Assembly: GCA_905221605.1 (NCBI GenBank)
Contig: CAJNDS010002768.1
Span: forward strand, 293,501 to 357,500
Source: Symbiodinium natans
Taxonomy: Eukaryota > Sar > Dinophyceae > Suessiales > Symbiodiniaceae
Direction: 5' to 3'
DNA: 64,000 bases
The translations under genes were made by a program, and so were the position numbers. The stretch's first letter is position 1. Each line of letters opens with the position of its first letter. Below are positions 1 through 13,200 of this stretch, in pieces. The notes beneath the pieces were generated by a model. The model ran no database searches and was not told the origin of the DNA. It was given only the letters and a program-made list of their open reading frames with translations.

Positions 1-66
1 GGGCTTCGCAGAAGGAGGGGGCGTTGACGGCCGCCAGGTGAGAGACTTCTTCCGCCTCCAAGTCGC
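1..66 (-). CDS. Channel gene exon: post-CNBD segment, cut by window edge
   Basis: It encodes GDLEAEEVSHLAAVNAPSFC, matching 'GdL.A....l..ld...F' directly after the WVHLG motif. The 5' boundary is unresolved because a 19-bp sequence (62-80) is duplicated at 464-482. The frame is open to position 1. Confidence 0.75.
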
Positions 67-3000
67 CATGGTACCTTTGGTATAGGGTTTGTGTCCGGAG
101 TTTTGGGCGAAAGTTTTGAGCGAGTTTTGATTTTTGCTTTCCGAAAGTTTTGTTTTTGCTTTTGGACTGGGGCTGGGGATGGGGCCGGGGCTCGGGCGGC
201 TGGTTGGGGCTGGGACTGGGGGGCCAGGCGGCTGCTGGTGGCGAGGGCTGGTTCTTTGGATTGGGATATTCAGAATGACACAACCACTTTGGATGAATTT
301 TGGCCTTCCGAAGGCGCTTTGAATTCATTTCTACAGACAAATAACGTGGGATACTCACGATGATACCACATACAATTTCTATTTATCCTGGTCTTGAGGG
401 TTTAGGGTTTGGGGCTTAGTGTTTAGGGCTAGGGTTCAGGGTTTAGGGTTTAGGGGTTAGGGTCGCCATGGTACCTTTGGGCTGACTATTTTGCTTGGGG
501 GGCGGGGGGTTGTCCGTGTTGATTGCTACTATATTTGTTTTCTTTTTTTGGTGTTTAAGGGGTTTGTGTGTTAGGGCCTAGGGCTTAGGATCTTGATCTT
601 GAGTTAGTCTTGGCTTACATCTTGGGCTTATAGGGTGCCGCCCTCCCAACCCCCCAAGAAAACACAGAGTAGATGCTTTGATGGGAGCTTGGGGCCGGAA
701 CCCTAAACCAGCTTTACGGGCCCTGCGCTGCTTAAAGTTTGGGGTTTAGGGGGTTTAGGGCTTAGGGGTTTAGAACTTATAAGGTTTAGGGTTTTAGGGC
801 TTTTTATGGTTTACGGCTCAAGATTTTTCAATTTTGGCTTTAGGCTTCAGAGACTTCGGGCCTCTTGGCGCTCTGCTGGCCTTGGCATGCTCGAGGGGCT
901 TATACGGGCCGCAAGGTGCTTTTAAGGTTTCGAGCTTTAACTCTTGGTATTGGGGCTTAGGGTTTCGGGCTGTTCTATACAAGAATGTTGGGGTTTCGGG
1001 GTTTAGGGTTTAGGGAAACTTTATGGGTTGCAAGGTGCCGCAGCTTCAGCCTTAGGCTTTAGGGCTTTGTATTTGAAGGGATTGTTCGGGTTGAGGGTTT
1101 AGGGTAGGAGGAGCGGAGAGCTTGCGTAAGTCTGAACCTCAAGAGCTCCTTCGCCCACACGACCCATAAAGCCTCTACGCCTTCAAGGCCCAACCCAAAT
1201 GGCTCAAATCATCTCTACAATTCAAGGGAAAGCCTGCACAAACACTGCCTGCGCAATTGCAGCATGTTTGCCCTGCTTTGCGGCAACCGAAGATGGTCTC
1301 AGGATGTCTTCTCTAAGAACAATCTCAGTCGCTTCGACAGTGGTCTCGTAGACTGCGAAATTTTGCCACACGCTGCCCTCAACGCGGTCTTGCCCACGAT
1401 GTCGTTACCCCCGTGACATGGTACCTTGACCCTAAACCCCAAACCCAGGGGGGTTTAGGGTTTAGGGCTTAGTGCTTAGGGTGGATGAGGTTAGGGTTGA
1501 GGGTTTAGGATTTGGCTAGCAGAAAACTTCGCACTCTTAAGTCTAAAACTAACGGGACCTAACAACCCTCGCTATTCGGACCAAGATGCACCCATGGCAT
1601 CCAAAGGCAAACCTCCGCCACCCACAGTGTGTGTGGAACCTCTTGCTCTCCTTGGCTGATTTCAGGCCAATTTAGGGTTTAGGGGCTTAGGGCAGGTGGC
1701 GAAACGAAACCGAGGACGACAATTCAAAAAGCCCTTTTTCCTCAACCGGAGTTAAGAAGGCGAGGTGCACTTTTTGCTTACAGGGGTTTGGAAGGGAACA
1801 ACCCCCCCCCCCCCCCCCCCCCCCCCACAAAAAAAGAGGAAGAATGGCACTACTGGGCATCTTACAACTTAGTTCATAAGCCTCAAGAAAGTCTACACTT
1901 TCACTTCTATGAGGGTTCTATAGGGGATAGTAGTAGCCCAAAAAGTGTAAACTGTACTCATTCAGGTACTAAGATAAGGGAACCTAACCCCAGCAACAGA
2001 TTACAACAGGGAAGAGTGGCATGGGCTGGAGCGTAGTTTCACGGCTCAGGACTTTGAGTGGCGAGTGCTTTGAAAGGTTTCTGGGATGCTAGTCCTTGGC
2101 CAACATATGGATTAGGGTTTATATTCCTTGTACCCCCAAAAGGACACCAAGTACATACACTCACCAATTTTAAAAAGGAACCACATAAACCCTGCTTCAG
2201 ATGGATTAGGGTTTCAGGGTCAGGGTCTCACAGGGGACCTTAGCTTCCTAGGTTGAAGAAAACTGATGGTGTGTGTCTCTTTGACCTAAACCCTGAAACC
2301 TAAGCCCCTAATCCTAAAAAAAGCCCCAAAGCCGAAACCCTGAACCCCGAACCCCAAACCCCCAAAACCCTGCGTGGAGGCACACGCGTCGGTTGCATAG
2401 GCGGGTTGTTAGAGTTCAGGGTTGAGGCTGAAGGGTTCAGGGTTTAGGCTATTCTAGGGCTCGGAATAATTACTAATACTATTCCCTTGTAAGGGTTTCC
2501 TTTTAGCAATTACTATATGAACCCCCCCCCCCCCCCCCCCAAAAAAAAAAAAAACCTATTCTAATTATTCAGGCCCCTATATTACCCATTAACTCCCGGG
2601 AGCTCCCATCAAGGCCTCTAGACTGGCACTTTGTAGGTCTTCGGGGAAAGGGGGGGGGGGGGGGTTGCTCGGGCTTCGTACCTAAATCCCTACCGCTTCA
2701 GGCTTGGGCTTTGAGGGTTCAGGGGGCTCAGGCTTGCTGTTTCTTTTTTTTTTTTTATCTACTTGCCTTTTTGTAAACTGGTATGGGGTAAACCCTAAAC
2801 CCTAGCAACATGTTGTGTTTTTGCCAGGGGGGGGGAGGGAGGGGAGTATGGCAGGTTTTAGAGTCAGGCTTCCCTCGTCATGAAAGTAGGTGAGCGCGCC
2901 CCGCAGCAGCAGGTAGGCAGTTTCGGCTCGGCCGCAGGTCAGGAAGATGACATCCTCGAAGGGGTTTAGGGTTTAGGGTTTAGAGTTTAGGGTTTAGGGT

Positions 3001-6000
3001 TATATAGGGTTATACAGGGTTTAGGGTTTAGGGTTCAGAGTTGCAGGGTTCGAGGGCTTTCGGGTTTGGAGGGTTAGTGGGGTTTCAGGCTCATGAGGTT
3101 TATAGGATGTGTAGGGTTTAGGAAAGGCAGAGGCGTACAAGGGTACCTGGGCGTGTTACAGATATGACGCCAAGCCCTTGAAACCCTTAGACACCATGAG
3201 AAGCCCTTGTAAGCCTCATCATCCAAGCCCTACAAAGGCCTTATGCACGCTTAAGAACCCGCAAAACCCCTTACGCGGCCTCGTCAGCTCTTATCAACCC
3301 CCCCTAAACCCTAAACCCTAAACCCTAAACCCTAAACCCTAAACCCCAAACCCTAAACCCTAAACCCTTTTAAGCCCGTGCGGACCCCTGACGAACCTAG
3401 AAGAGCAAGCTTGAAGGGCCGAGTCGATCTGAGAAACGAAACCCAAGTGCGAATCTGCAGGGTTTAGCGCCTAGGGACGTAGGTTTCGGGGTTTCGGGGT
3501 TTCGGGGTTTCGGGGTTTCGGGGTTTCGGGGTTTCGGGGTTTCGGGGTTTCGGGGTTTCGGGGTTTCGGGGTTTAGGTTTCGGGGTTTGGGGTTTGGGGT
3601 TTAGGGTTTCGGGTTTAGGGTTTGAACAACATTCTTTCAGGGAGGATTGGTTGTGGTGGCCTGAGGAGGGTTTGCACGGAGCTATGATCAACTCTGCACT
3701 CCAACCCATTATGAACCCTGTACCCCTAGAATCCTAAACCCTAAACCCTAAACCCCAAACCCTAAACCATAAACCCTAAACCCTAAACCCTAAACCCTAA
3801 ACCCTAAACCCCAAACCCTAAACCATAAACCCTAAACCCCAAAACCCGATGGGGGTCGGGAAACCTGGCGGGCAACGACCAAGGAGGACAGCGAGTGCTG
3901 CGCCAGCCGGTGGAGCGCCTCTGACATTCCTAAACCCTAAACCCTAAACCCTAAACCCTAAACCCTAAACCCTTAGGGTTTAGGGTTTGGGGATTAGGGT
4001 TTGGGGTTTACGGGTTAGGGTTTAGGGCTTAGAGCTTAAGGTGTCGAGGGCTTGTAGGGTCTTGGGCTAAAAGAACTCTGTGATTTACAGGGTTTAGGGT
4101 TTAGGGTTTAGGGTTTAGGGTTTAGGGTTTAGGGTTTAGGGTTTAGGGAAACCCTCTTCATTGTGGCTGCAGCAGCCGGGCGAAGCCAACCTCTGAGTCC
4201 AAGAACGGCTTCAGTGAGATACAACACCGCGATGAGGTGCAGGCTTAGCGTTTCGGGCTGCGGATTTATTTGGGCAAACGTGGAACTGCGTCAAAGGCTT
4301 CAAATTCAGACTTCTACCTATAGAACCCGAAACCCTAAACCCTAGGCCCTAAACCCTAAACCCTGAACCCTAAACTCTAAACCCTAAACAGAAAGTCTTG
4401 CCTGCATGATCTGCAAATCCGGGTTCTCAAGGAGCCTGTCGATCAACTGGACTTTGCACAGGTGATTGCCTGAGGCAGACTGGATGAGTACAGCTGGCCC
4501 CTCAGGAGAACAGACGTACACATACGTAACCCTGAACCCTAAACCCTAAACCCTAAACCCTGAACCCTGAACAGTATACCAAACCCTAAACCCTAAACCC
4601 TCAACCCTAAGATGGCATCAGCATATCTCTCCCGGAACCACGTGCGGCTTCACTTGCTTCGCCGTCTGGGGGCTGATCGGGAAGAAGGCTGGCGTGGGGG
4701 CTGTGAGAACAGAGGCGAGACCCAACAGTAACCTAGGCACAAAAGGTTACCCCTTTTTTGGGCTTAAAGAGGCTCACGCTAAACCCTAAACCCTAAACTG
4801 GCCCTATAAACCCTTAACCCGAAAAAAGGGCACTAAGGGCGTACTCTGGGTCCTAGGAGGCTTTAGGCTTGCGAAAGGTTCTGGCGCTTCTTTGTGGCAT
4901 GCTTGGCTTGGGTATGGAGTCGGTTTAGGGTTTAGGGCTTAGGGTTTATATGTCCAGAAGTAGACAGTGGGATGGGAAACGGGTTCAATACCAGGGCTTG
5001 CGTGTGGCCGTTTGTGTGAGAATATACAGGGTTTGAGGTCTAAACCCTAAACCCTGGACCCTAGACCCTAAACCCTAGTAGGGTGTGTAGTGTGGTCGCT
5101 CACTGGTGCCAAAAGCACCCAGACCTCGCACTTGCCGTTTCTTTGGTCAGTGTACCTTAATGGGTTGTATTTAGGGTATGTTGAAAGAGAGTAGTTACTT
5201 TGCGGGGGGGGGGGGGGGAAATGACCATGTAGTTTAATGCTGAAATCCTGGTTCGAATTCCGGCGAGCTGCGATATCTCTCGAACTGCAGTTCTCCATAC
5301 AGCTGCTGGGAAAGAAGGTCAAGCAAGGGCACGCTCATGCCTCTGCATGGGATTCAGGGTTTGGGGTTTAGAGGATTTAGAGGGTTTTAGAGGTTTAGAG
5401 GGTTTTGGGGTGTTTGGAGGGTTTAGAGGGCTCAGAGGGTTTAGAGGGTTTGGAGGGTTTAGAGGGGGTCATAGGATGTTAAGGTTGTAGGGTTTTTGTT
5501 TTGGGCTGGGGATCCGCACATGCCTCAATACGGGTTGAAATCCGTAGACCCTGTCAATGCCCAAAGCCTGAGAAACTTGAAGCAGAATGTTTAGGATTCG
5601 GGATTTCAGGAAAACCCTGAACCCCAAACCCTAAACCCTAAACACTAAACCCTAAACCCAAAACCCAAAACCCTAAACAATAAACTCAAGGAATAGGAAA
5701 AGGCTTTTCCGGGAGTGTCCAAGGTGCCATCCGACCGATCCTGGGTTTTGAGCGCGTACCTCAGCGGCTTAGGGTTGAGGGGTTTAGGGCTTGGGGTTTA
5801 GGATTTGGGGTTTAGGGTTTGGGGTTTAGGGCTCAGGGTGTTGGGGTGTTTATGTTATGGTGTTGGGGTGTTTATGGTGTTGGGGTGTTGGGGCGTTGGG
5901 GCTTGTGGTTTGAGGTGTTTAGGGTTTGCGGTCACGAAACATTCCACTACTTCAGGGTTTAGCGCTGCCTGCTTGAGACAGAAATGAACCTCTTCTATAG

Positions 6001-7207
6001 ACCTCAGAAGCCCAGCAACCTTTTATTTACAAGAGCACCCCTTTTTGGGGGTTGGCTATTTAATAAGTGAGCTTGAAACCTAAACCCTCACCGTAAACTT
6101 GGGATGTTCCCCCTTATACTAACTGCCCTTATACAATACGGATCATAGTACCCCTATTCTATTCCCTATAAAGGACCGGTAGTGTAAGGGGGAACACCCC
6201 AACCAAAATCCAAACGAACCCAAAAACCCAAAATCCTTAGCCCATGCTCCTATGCCTGCAAAGTACCCAAAAAGAAACCCTAAACCCTAAACCCTAAACC
6301 CCAAACCCTAAACCCTAAACCCTAAACCCTAAACCTCTGCCAGACAAGGGGCTGGTGCTGCAAAAACTGTGTCACCTTCTGTCGGATCTCCTGCTGCATT
6401 CGGCGATGGGTAGTTCATGAATTTCCCTACTACCTCCCTCTGTACTACCCCTTAGGGTTTAGGGTTTAGGGTTTAGGGTGTAGGGTTTAGGGTTTAGGGG
6501 AGACCATGACCAGTGGTTCACAGGAGTGAGGAGTGACGGGTCAACGGGTTGGGGCTTTGGTAGCGCAAAGAATTTCGCAGGCTCGCCCTGAAGCCGTCTG
6601 CTGAGTTCACTGAGTTCGCACAGCACCCAGCATTGTCTTTCGAGCGTGGCCATGTCTTCATCTCGTCCAACTTCAATTGCAAGGAAGATGGTTGGGGGTC
6701 AACGTGGCCAAGGGTTGATCATAGTATCCTTGAGGGTTTAGGGTTTGGGTTTAGGGTTTAGGGTTTAGGGTTTAGGGTTTAGGGTTTAGGGAAGGGGGGT
6801 TCGAGGAAATATCTCTGGGTTCCCTAATACTCCCCCACTGCCCCCTAAGGCTAAGCTTCCCTAGGGTCCCCCATTTAGGGTTTAGGGTTTAGGTTCAGGT
6901 TAGAGTTTAGGGTTTAGGGCCCCCGGTACCCCCCCCCCCCCCCCCCATGAAGCCCCCTCCCTTCAGGACCCTCAAAAAGCTGATGTTGTGCCACACACCC
7001 ATCTTCCAACTCTCAAAGCAGGAGCAGTTCGTGCACTGTGTCCCACCCGAAAATCGCCGAAAATCCAAAAACGTCAAAGCCCTTACTCCCCGAACCCTAA
7101 AACCCTTAAACCCCGAACATCCCAAACCCCCTTGTAAACCTAACGCCCCTACCGCCGCAAAACCCTTAAACCCCGCAAACTGCAAAGCCCAAAGCCCCAA
7201 CCCCGCA

Positions 7208-7238
<31 letters not shown>

Positions 7239-10200
7239 AAAAAAAAAATGGTAAAATAATACGACTGAAGCCCCTAAATCCCGAAGCCCCCAAGACTTGG
7301 GGATTCTAGAAAAAAAGTACGAACATCTCTATTGGACTGTTAGTACAAGGGGGAACATCCCTAACCCTAAACCCTAAACCCTAAACCCTAAACCCTAAAC
7401 CCTAAACCCTAAACCCTAAACCCCCAAAATAAACCCAAAGCCCTAAGACTCCAAAAGCCCTTGGGCTTAGAACGCAAGAGTTCTGGGATCCATAGGGCAT
7501 CCAGAGGTTTTCGAGTTAGAGGGTTTAGGGTTTAGGGTTTGGGTTTGGGGTTGTGGGTTTAGGGTTTAGGGTTTAGGGTGTGGCTCAGCAGCCTCCTGCA
7601 CCTTCACACGGATGGGACTTTCGGGCAAAGGGCGCGTTAACAAATATGGAGAATAAGAGGAGCTCTCAAAGGGCGTTAAGAAGGTTAAGTCGAAGGTGTA
7701 GGGTTTAGGGAGGGTTTCGGGTTTAGGGTTTAGCGTCTAGGGTTTAGGGTTCAGGGTTCAGGGGTTAGGATGGTCTGAGTTTTTACCCTAAACCCCAAAC
7801 CCTAAACCCTCAACCCTGAACCCTAAACCCTAAAGGGTTTACGGAAGCCCATAAGAGGGCCCTCCCTGTGCTCCTGCGGGATGTTGTTGTGGGCCAGGTA
7901 TGCCCGAAGCAGTCGGAACTCCGTGTTTTCATCCTCTGGACTGTGACTGTGACTTGCTGGTTCTTAGTAAACCCTAAACCCTAAACCCTAAACCCTAAAC
8001 CCTAAACCCTAAACCCTAACTGCTGGTGTGAACCAGCAGGCTGAGCAGAGGCTAGCAGTGGAATAGACGTCATATCCCCGCGAGACTCTCCCAACACATC
8101 CATGGCTCACACAATGCGGAGGTTTTACACGCAGCAAAAGATCCTGTACTACTTGGTTGGTAAGGCTGCAGCACCTACAGTAGAACTATATATACTTAAA
8201 AGACATGCTCAAGGCTGACTGTGCTTTGGGCCTACGAGCATCAGGAGAACAACAAGATAGGCTATGGCCAAACATGTACAGGTACTACAGTTCAACACTC
8301 CTCCTTCGCTCCTTCGCTAGGAGGAAGCGACAAACAGAAACCTGTACATGTCCATCCCTTCCGGGAGGAGGTACAGACTCCCCAAAAAGGAAGGACTACA
8401 GCTGGCCGGCTGGCCTCAGAGTGCGAGGGCTCTCAAGGCACCTCTTGCAGAAGAAAGCAAACTGGCAGGGACTTACTTTAGCAAGTCCTGCCCGTCAGGG
8501 CGGAGTTGTCTTGCTGGGCTCAACGAACTGCACAAAAGCTCAACAAGCAACAAACCTGGCAAACTCATGCAAGACAAAGTGCCAAATTCTGCTCGGCCTA
8601 GGACACAGCGCCCAAGTCCGATACTGGCAACAACGATTTGCGACGCACGCCGGGGTTGACATCACAAGGTCTAGTCAATCGAGCACGTCTGTGAACAAAC
8701 CCTGGCCGGTCCAGAAGTTGAGGGCTGGACAACGCGGGCATGTTGGAACAGTGTGTCCAATCACTGAGGCCGGACGCACAAGGCGTGCTGTCACCTCGAT
8801 TGGAGTCTGCATCGCCATCGTCGTCGCTGTCTTGCGCGTTCAGCTTGAAACACACTGGCATGGACTGGCTATCATGTGGGCTGTTGGTCGCACGAATGTT
8901 GCCACAACCCTTTCCCGAGCCCAGCCTCAACCTTGAAGCGGCTACACAAACTCTGGTCGCATGTGGTTTGTCGCTCTTTGATGCGTTGCACCTTGGGTGA
9001 TGTTGTGGGGGCAGTTTGAGCTTGCGGCTCCTTGGCTCCACATTTCGGGCCAACAAGGACGTTGCTTCGCTGCTCCCGCACAGGCCCACCTGTGGGGTTC
9101 CGTCTGCATTGGCACCCTCATGCCGCACATCGGCCTCCAACTGGGCAATCAACTCAAGCGCGACGTGTTTACACATGTAGGGGCAGCCGCGGCGCATCAC
9201 AAGCGGAATGACCTGCCCGTCAGGGTGGTGAAATGCACAATCGGCATCGCTCACCCAACTAAGCCTAAACCCCAATCGACTGATCACTGCACCCATGGGT
9301 ATGATTGTTTGGGTTCCTTCCCTTCCGGCTGGTGTCAGCAGAGTGCCATTGCATGTGAGACGCGCGAGCGCATGCACGTTGCCACCCAAGCTCACATCCA
9401 CCTCAACCGCAGTATCCCTTTCCTCCTGAGCGCCAGCCTGTCTCAGGGGATGCGTGGCACCTGAGTCTACCAACGCCAGTGCCTGAGCATGAACGTGAAG
9501 TGAGCGCATTTGAGGAATGGGGTTTGGAGTCTGAGACGATTCCTGACGTCGGCTAGCATCACAGCAGGCCTTCACCAACTCCCCAAACAGCTTGGGCAAC
9601 ACCTGGCCAGCATCCTGACGATGGCCCTTCTGGACCTCTTCCCAGACCCCCATTCTCGGCTCGAAAACTGGGGTCTGGGGAGCGGCTTCGCTCCTGCGTG
9701 TGTCTCCTCCTGGACCTGTGGCCTGTGTGGAGTTGGTTGCACCCTGCGCTGCCGACTCCTCCTGAACCTGAGGCTGGAGTTGGGGACTTGTTTCGTTCAC
9801 CCTTCCTGCCCGACAGTCCTTACGGTGATGTTCTTTGGAACCGCATTTCCAACATCTGTTGGCCTTGTCCTGAGCGGAAAACACACTCAGATCATGAGCA
9901 TACTCACAGTGTGAACCCTTCCGGCAACCGCGCGACAACACGAAGAATTTGCACAATTTCCTGGTCGGCAAACGCGGCTTTTCTTTTTGGGTGATGCTAT
10001 GACTTTCATTGGCCTGCTCATCTGAGTGGGAAACCTCAGCTACCTTACCACCTGAAACCTCTGGCTGCGCCAGCGCCAGAGTTTCAAACTCTGCCAGCAA
10101 ATGACGATGATAAGTGAGGACCTCCTCTCCCGAGGGATGTTGGTCGATGCGCAGCGTAGCACGTGCGCATTGCATACGAAACGCCGCATCAGAATGCCCC

Positions 10201-13200
10201 TCCAACACACCACGGGTCATCTCTGCCCCTCCAACACACCACGGGTCATCTCTGTAAGAGCTCTAGCCAAAATCATGGGATCGGGGACCATCATGCCGCA
10301 CTCGACGCATCTCCGATGCCACCTACCCCAATCCCTCAAGGCCATGATGCTTTGAATCGGGCAAGGACTTTGAAGGCTTCTTAGCACCAGCCACCTTTCC
10401 GCAACACCTCCAGGCTGATACACGGTAAAAAGGCGAAACAGCAGGCAGGCAGCCACTCCCGTGGCGCGGTGGGCAAGAATGTGGGCGTTTATTGAGGGGC
10501 TCAATGCTGAGTCTGTCCAGCGGACTTGCAACACACCACCTGGTATACGCCTCCCTGCTTACCTGCAACACATGTGCCCACCAAACATGGGAGAAATTGG
10601 AAAGGTCACACATTGGGTTGTGTATGAGCTCCAACCAATCCTGGAAAATGAGCGACCCGCTTGCCGGCTCTGGAGGCCCTAGCGGGGGAAGAATTGGGGA
10701 ACCAGGTTTCACAACCTCGTTGTCGCCCTTCTCCATGGTGAGCTGGGCCTGGAGGCCCTGCAGCTGCAACACTCCCGCAGTGAGCGCTTCTAGCAACGGC
10801 TGCTGCGCTGGAAACCCTGATGGAGCAACCTGAGAACCTGCGTGGCCTGCGACCGCTCCTCCTGGAATGAGCTGCGCGTGTGAACCTAAAAATGCATGCG
10901 CGACCCATGGCACCAGGCCTTCCGGCCGGCACACATTTGCACACACGGCTGGTGAGTCTCGGCACGACTCGATGCCACAACAGTGGCATGCTCTGGAAGG
11001 CCATCCCTCCCGGGAAGCGATGCAATCGGCACTTCGGCTTGCACCCCTCCTAAACTATCTTGAAGCGGGCAACCCTCACTAGGACTAACCCCCGTACCAA
11101 CCAAAGGCCACACTCCTCTGGAGAACCCTTGGTCACTGCACGTATGGTTCGCTTCCATGCCAAACCTTGGCGAAAGCAGATTTGTACTGACACTCGGTGC
11201 CTCATCATCATGCCTTGCCGTCAACACTCTTGCACAACTCCTCCATGTCTCTGACAGTCTGGGCCATCCACTCCCAAACTCTGGAAAAAACGACTTCGCA
11301 TCCGGTGTGCCTTGGCCTCGGGGTCCTAGGCTTCCGCCCGGAGTTTTCTGTTCAGCAACAGGTGGATCCTGTTCCCCACCTTGCTTGTTCGGCGCTTGGG
11401 CGTTGTGCTCTGCATCCCCACGCGCCCTTCCCGTAGCCAGTGAATGTCGGATTGCGTCCCCACCGTCCAAAACTGACCCAAATGATCCAGCTTCCAAACC
11501 AGAAGGGGCACCAATCCCAAACGTAGTTTGTGGCCCATCAGTCTCAGCGCCTCCCGCTGAAACTGATGAAGTCACTCCGGTGGTGCTGTTGCCCTGCCCA
11601 AGCGGTGGGCTCATAACCTGCTGGTGTGAACCAGCAGGCTGAGCAGAGGCTAGCAGTGGAATAGACGTCATATCCCCGCAAGACTCTCCCAACACATCCA
11701 TGGCTCACACAATGCGGAGGTTTTACACGCAGCAAAAGATCCTGTACTACTTGGTTGGTAAGGCTACAGCACCTACAGTAGAACTATATATACTTAAAAG
11801 ACATGCTCAAGGCTGACTGTGCTTTGGGCCTACGAGCATCAGGAGAACAACAAGATAGGCTATGGCCAAACATGTACAGGTACTACAGTTCAACACTAAC
11901 CCTAAACCCTAAACCCAAAACCCTAACCCTAAACCCTAGACCCTAAACCCTATCAAGGGACTAAGGGGAGGGACCCTTATAAGGGACCTTAGGGGCTATT
12001 TGGGGAAAATAGGCCCGACCCTTATAGTAGGGAATGAGGGAATGAGGTACCCTGCATCCCCATAGAAAATACCATGTAAGGGATTATGTAATTATGTAGG
12101 GTCGCCAGGGCCCTGCCCGAACGGCTTGGAGGAGCCGCAATCCCATTCAAAAAAAAAAGAGTTTCTCTGCCCCTTTTGGACCTTTCCTTGGGACCCCTCT
12201 CTCTGGGAACCCCCCCCCACCCCCGGCATTGGGCCTCCCGGCTGCCAAGGCGGCGCACGCAGGCTAAAGACACGAATAGTTGGACTCGGTTTCCTTTGTA
12301 CGTCTTTCTCTTCTGTCCGTCGCTTTTTCTTCTATCGCCCCCCCGTTCGCTACGAAGAACCAGGACTTTGAACGGAGCTTGGGGAAAGGGGTGGTAAAGG
12401 TCGGGGTGGGCTTCGAGCCAGTGAGGGCCCACACCAAAAGCACAGCAAGACTCACTTGTTGGTCAAAAAAAGGGGGTTTAAACCCCGAATACATCTCACT
12501 AAGCCCCAAACACCCAAATCTCCAAGCCCCAAACCCTCCCTGAACCCCCAACCACCCCTACCCTAAACCCTAAACCCCAAACCCCAAACCCCAAACCCTA
12601 AACCCTAAACCCTAAACCCTAAACCCTAAACCCTAAACCCTGCGCTCCTCTTTGATCTTACTCAGGCCAGCCATGAGATTGGAAACGGTGCTGATAATGC
12701 CGGCCGAGGCCATCAGGGAGCGGAAGGCAATCAGGACCTCAACCCCCCAAAGCACCCTGAAGTCTAAACCCTAAACCCTAAACCCTAAACCCTAAACCCT
12801 AAACCCTAAACCTTAAACCCTAAACCCTAAGCCCTAAACCCTAAACTTAAACCCTAGACCCTAAACTTTAAGCCTTAAACCCTAGACCCTAAACCCCCCA
12901 GCTTCCTGGGTTTTTTTGGGGGTGGAAGGCTTGTCGGAGTTGAGTTGCAAGGGGCATTTCCGGGTAGAGGGTTTGAGGGCTTGAGGGCTCAGGCTTCTTG
13001 GGGGGCCTGTTCGGGTTCCCTACGGTTCTTGAGCCCTAAACCTTACACACCCTAAACCCTAAAAGCTAAACCCTACAAACCCTCAACGCCCTAAGCCCTA
13101 ACAGCTTTTGATACCCCTCCCCCCAAACAAAAAAATAACCTGGTTGTTTTGGGGAGCAGATTGGCCTGGGGACGGTTGGGGTGGAGGAAGCCTTTATAAG

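Larger units (their letters stand above)
8598..11701 (-). pseudogene. Element 1 gag-protease polyprotein, frame-disrupted
   Basis: Coding sequence falls in several minus frames: 11701-10886 (Pro/Gly/Ser-rich N-terminus), 10946-10323 (capsid-like, IFQDWLELIHNPM), 10534-10217 (YQPGGVAERWLVLRSL) and 10220-8598 (540 aa). The last has a CCCH finger near residue 90 (CKFFVLSRGCRKGSHCEYAH), a CCHC knuckle (CWKCGSKEHHRKDC) and the retropepsin motif LVDSGATH. The break at 10217-10220 comes from a perfect 29-bp tandem duplication. The capsid pattern resembles copia-type gag proteins that I recall as widespread in Symbiodinium. No integrase, RT or RNase H follows; the 3' 200 residues have no recognised domain. 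Confidence 0.85.
8021..11895 (-). mobile_element. LTR element 1: Ty1/copia-like, gag-protease only
   Basis: Two 277-bp direct repeats (8021-8297 and 11619-11895) start TG and end CA, differ at two positions by eye, and are flanked by the 5-bp target duplication CTAAC. On the minus strand the order is LTR, primer site complementary to the initiator tRNA-Met anticodon arm, gag with CCCH and CCHC fingers, aspartic protease motif, polypurine tract, LTR. No integrase or reverse transcriptase is seen in 3.9 kb, so it would need factors in trans. It lies in a channel intron in the sense orientation. Confidence 0.93.

Noticed and set aside
3464-3709. Open frames that translate as RVQGLGFRV, TLNPKP or similar
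   Set aside because: They are translations of telomere-like repeat arrays, which lack stops in some frames; the same peptides recur throughout the window.
4402-4530. 40-codon minus-strand frame with GNHLCKVQLIDRLLENPDL, considered as a Pumilio-type repeat
   Set aside because: The last part fits the channel in phase and family pattern as a 34-nt exon; the upstream part has no second repeat and no matching acceptor.
5240-5275. GGTTCGAATTCC as a tRNA B-box
   Set aside because: No matching A-box or cloverleaf could be drawn around it.
8205-9914. Plus-strand open frames of 80-240 codons across element 1
   Set aside because: Antisense shadows of the gag-protease frame, with no recognisable motifs.
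11606-11618. Initiator tRNA-Met gene
   Set aside because: Only the anticodon arm sequence is present; no acceptor or T-arm follows. Its position against the LTR in both elements identifies it as a primer binding site.
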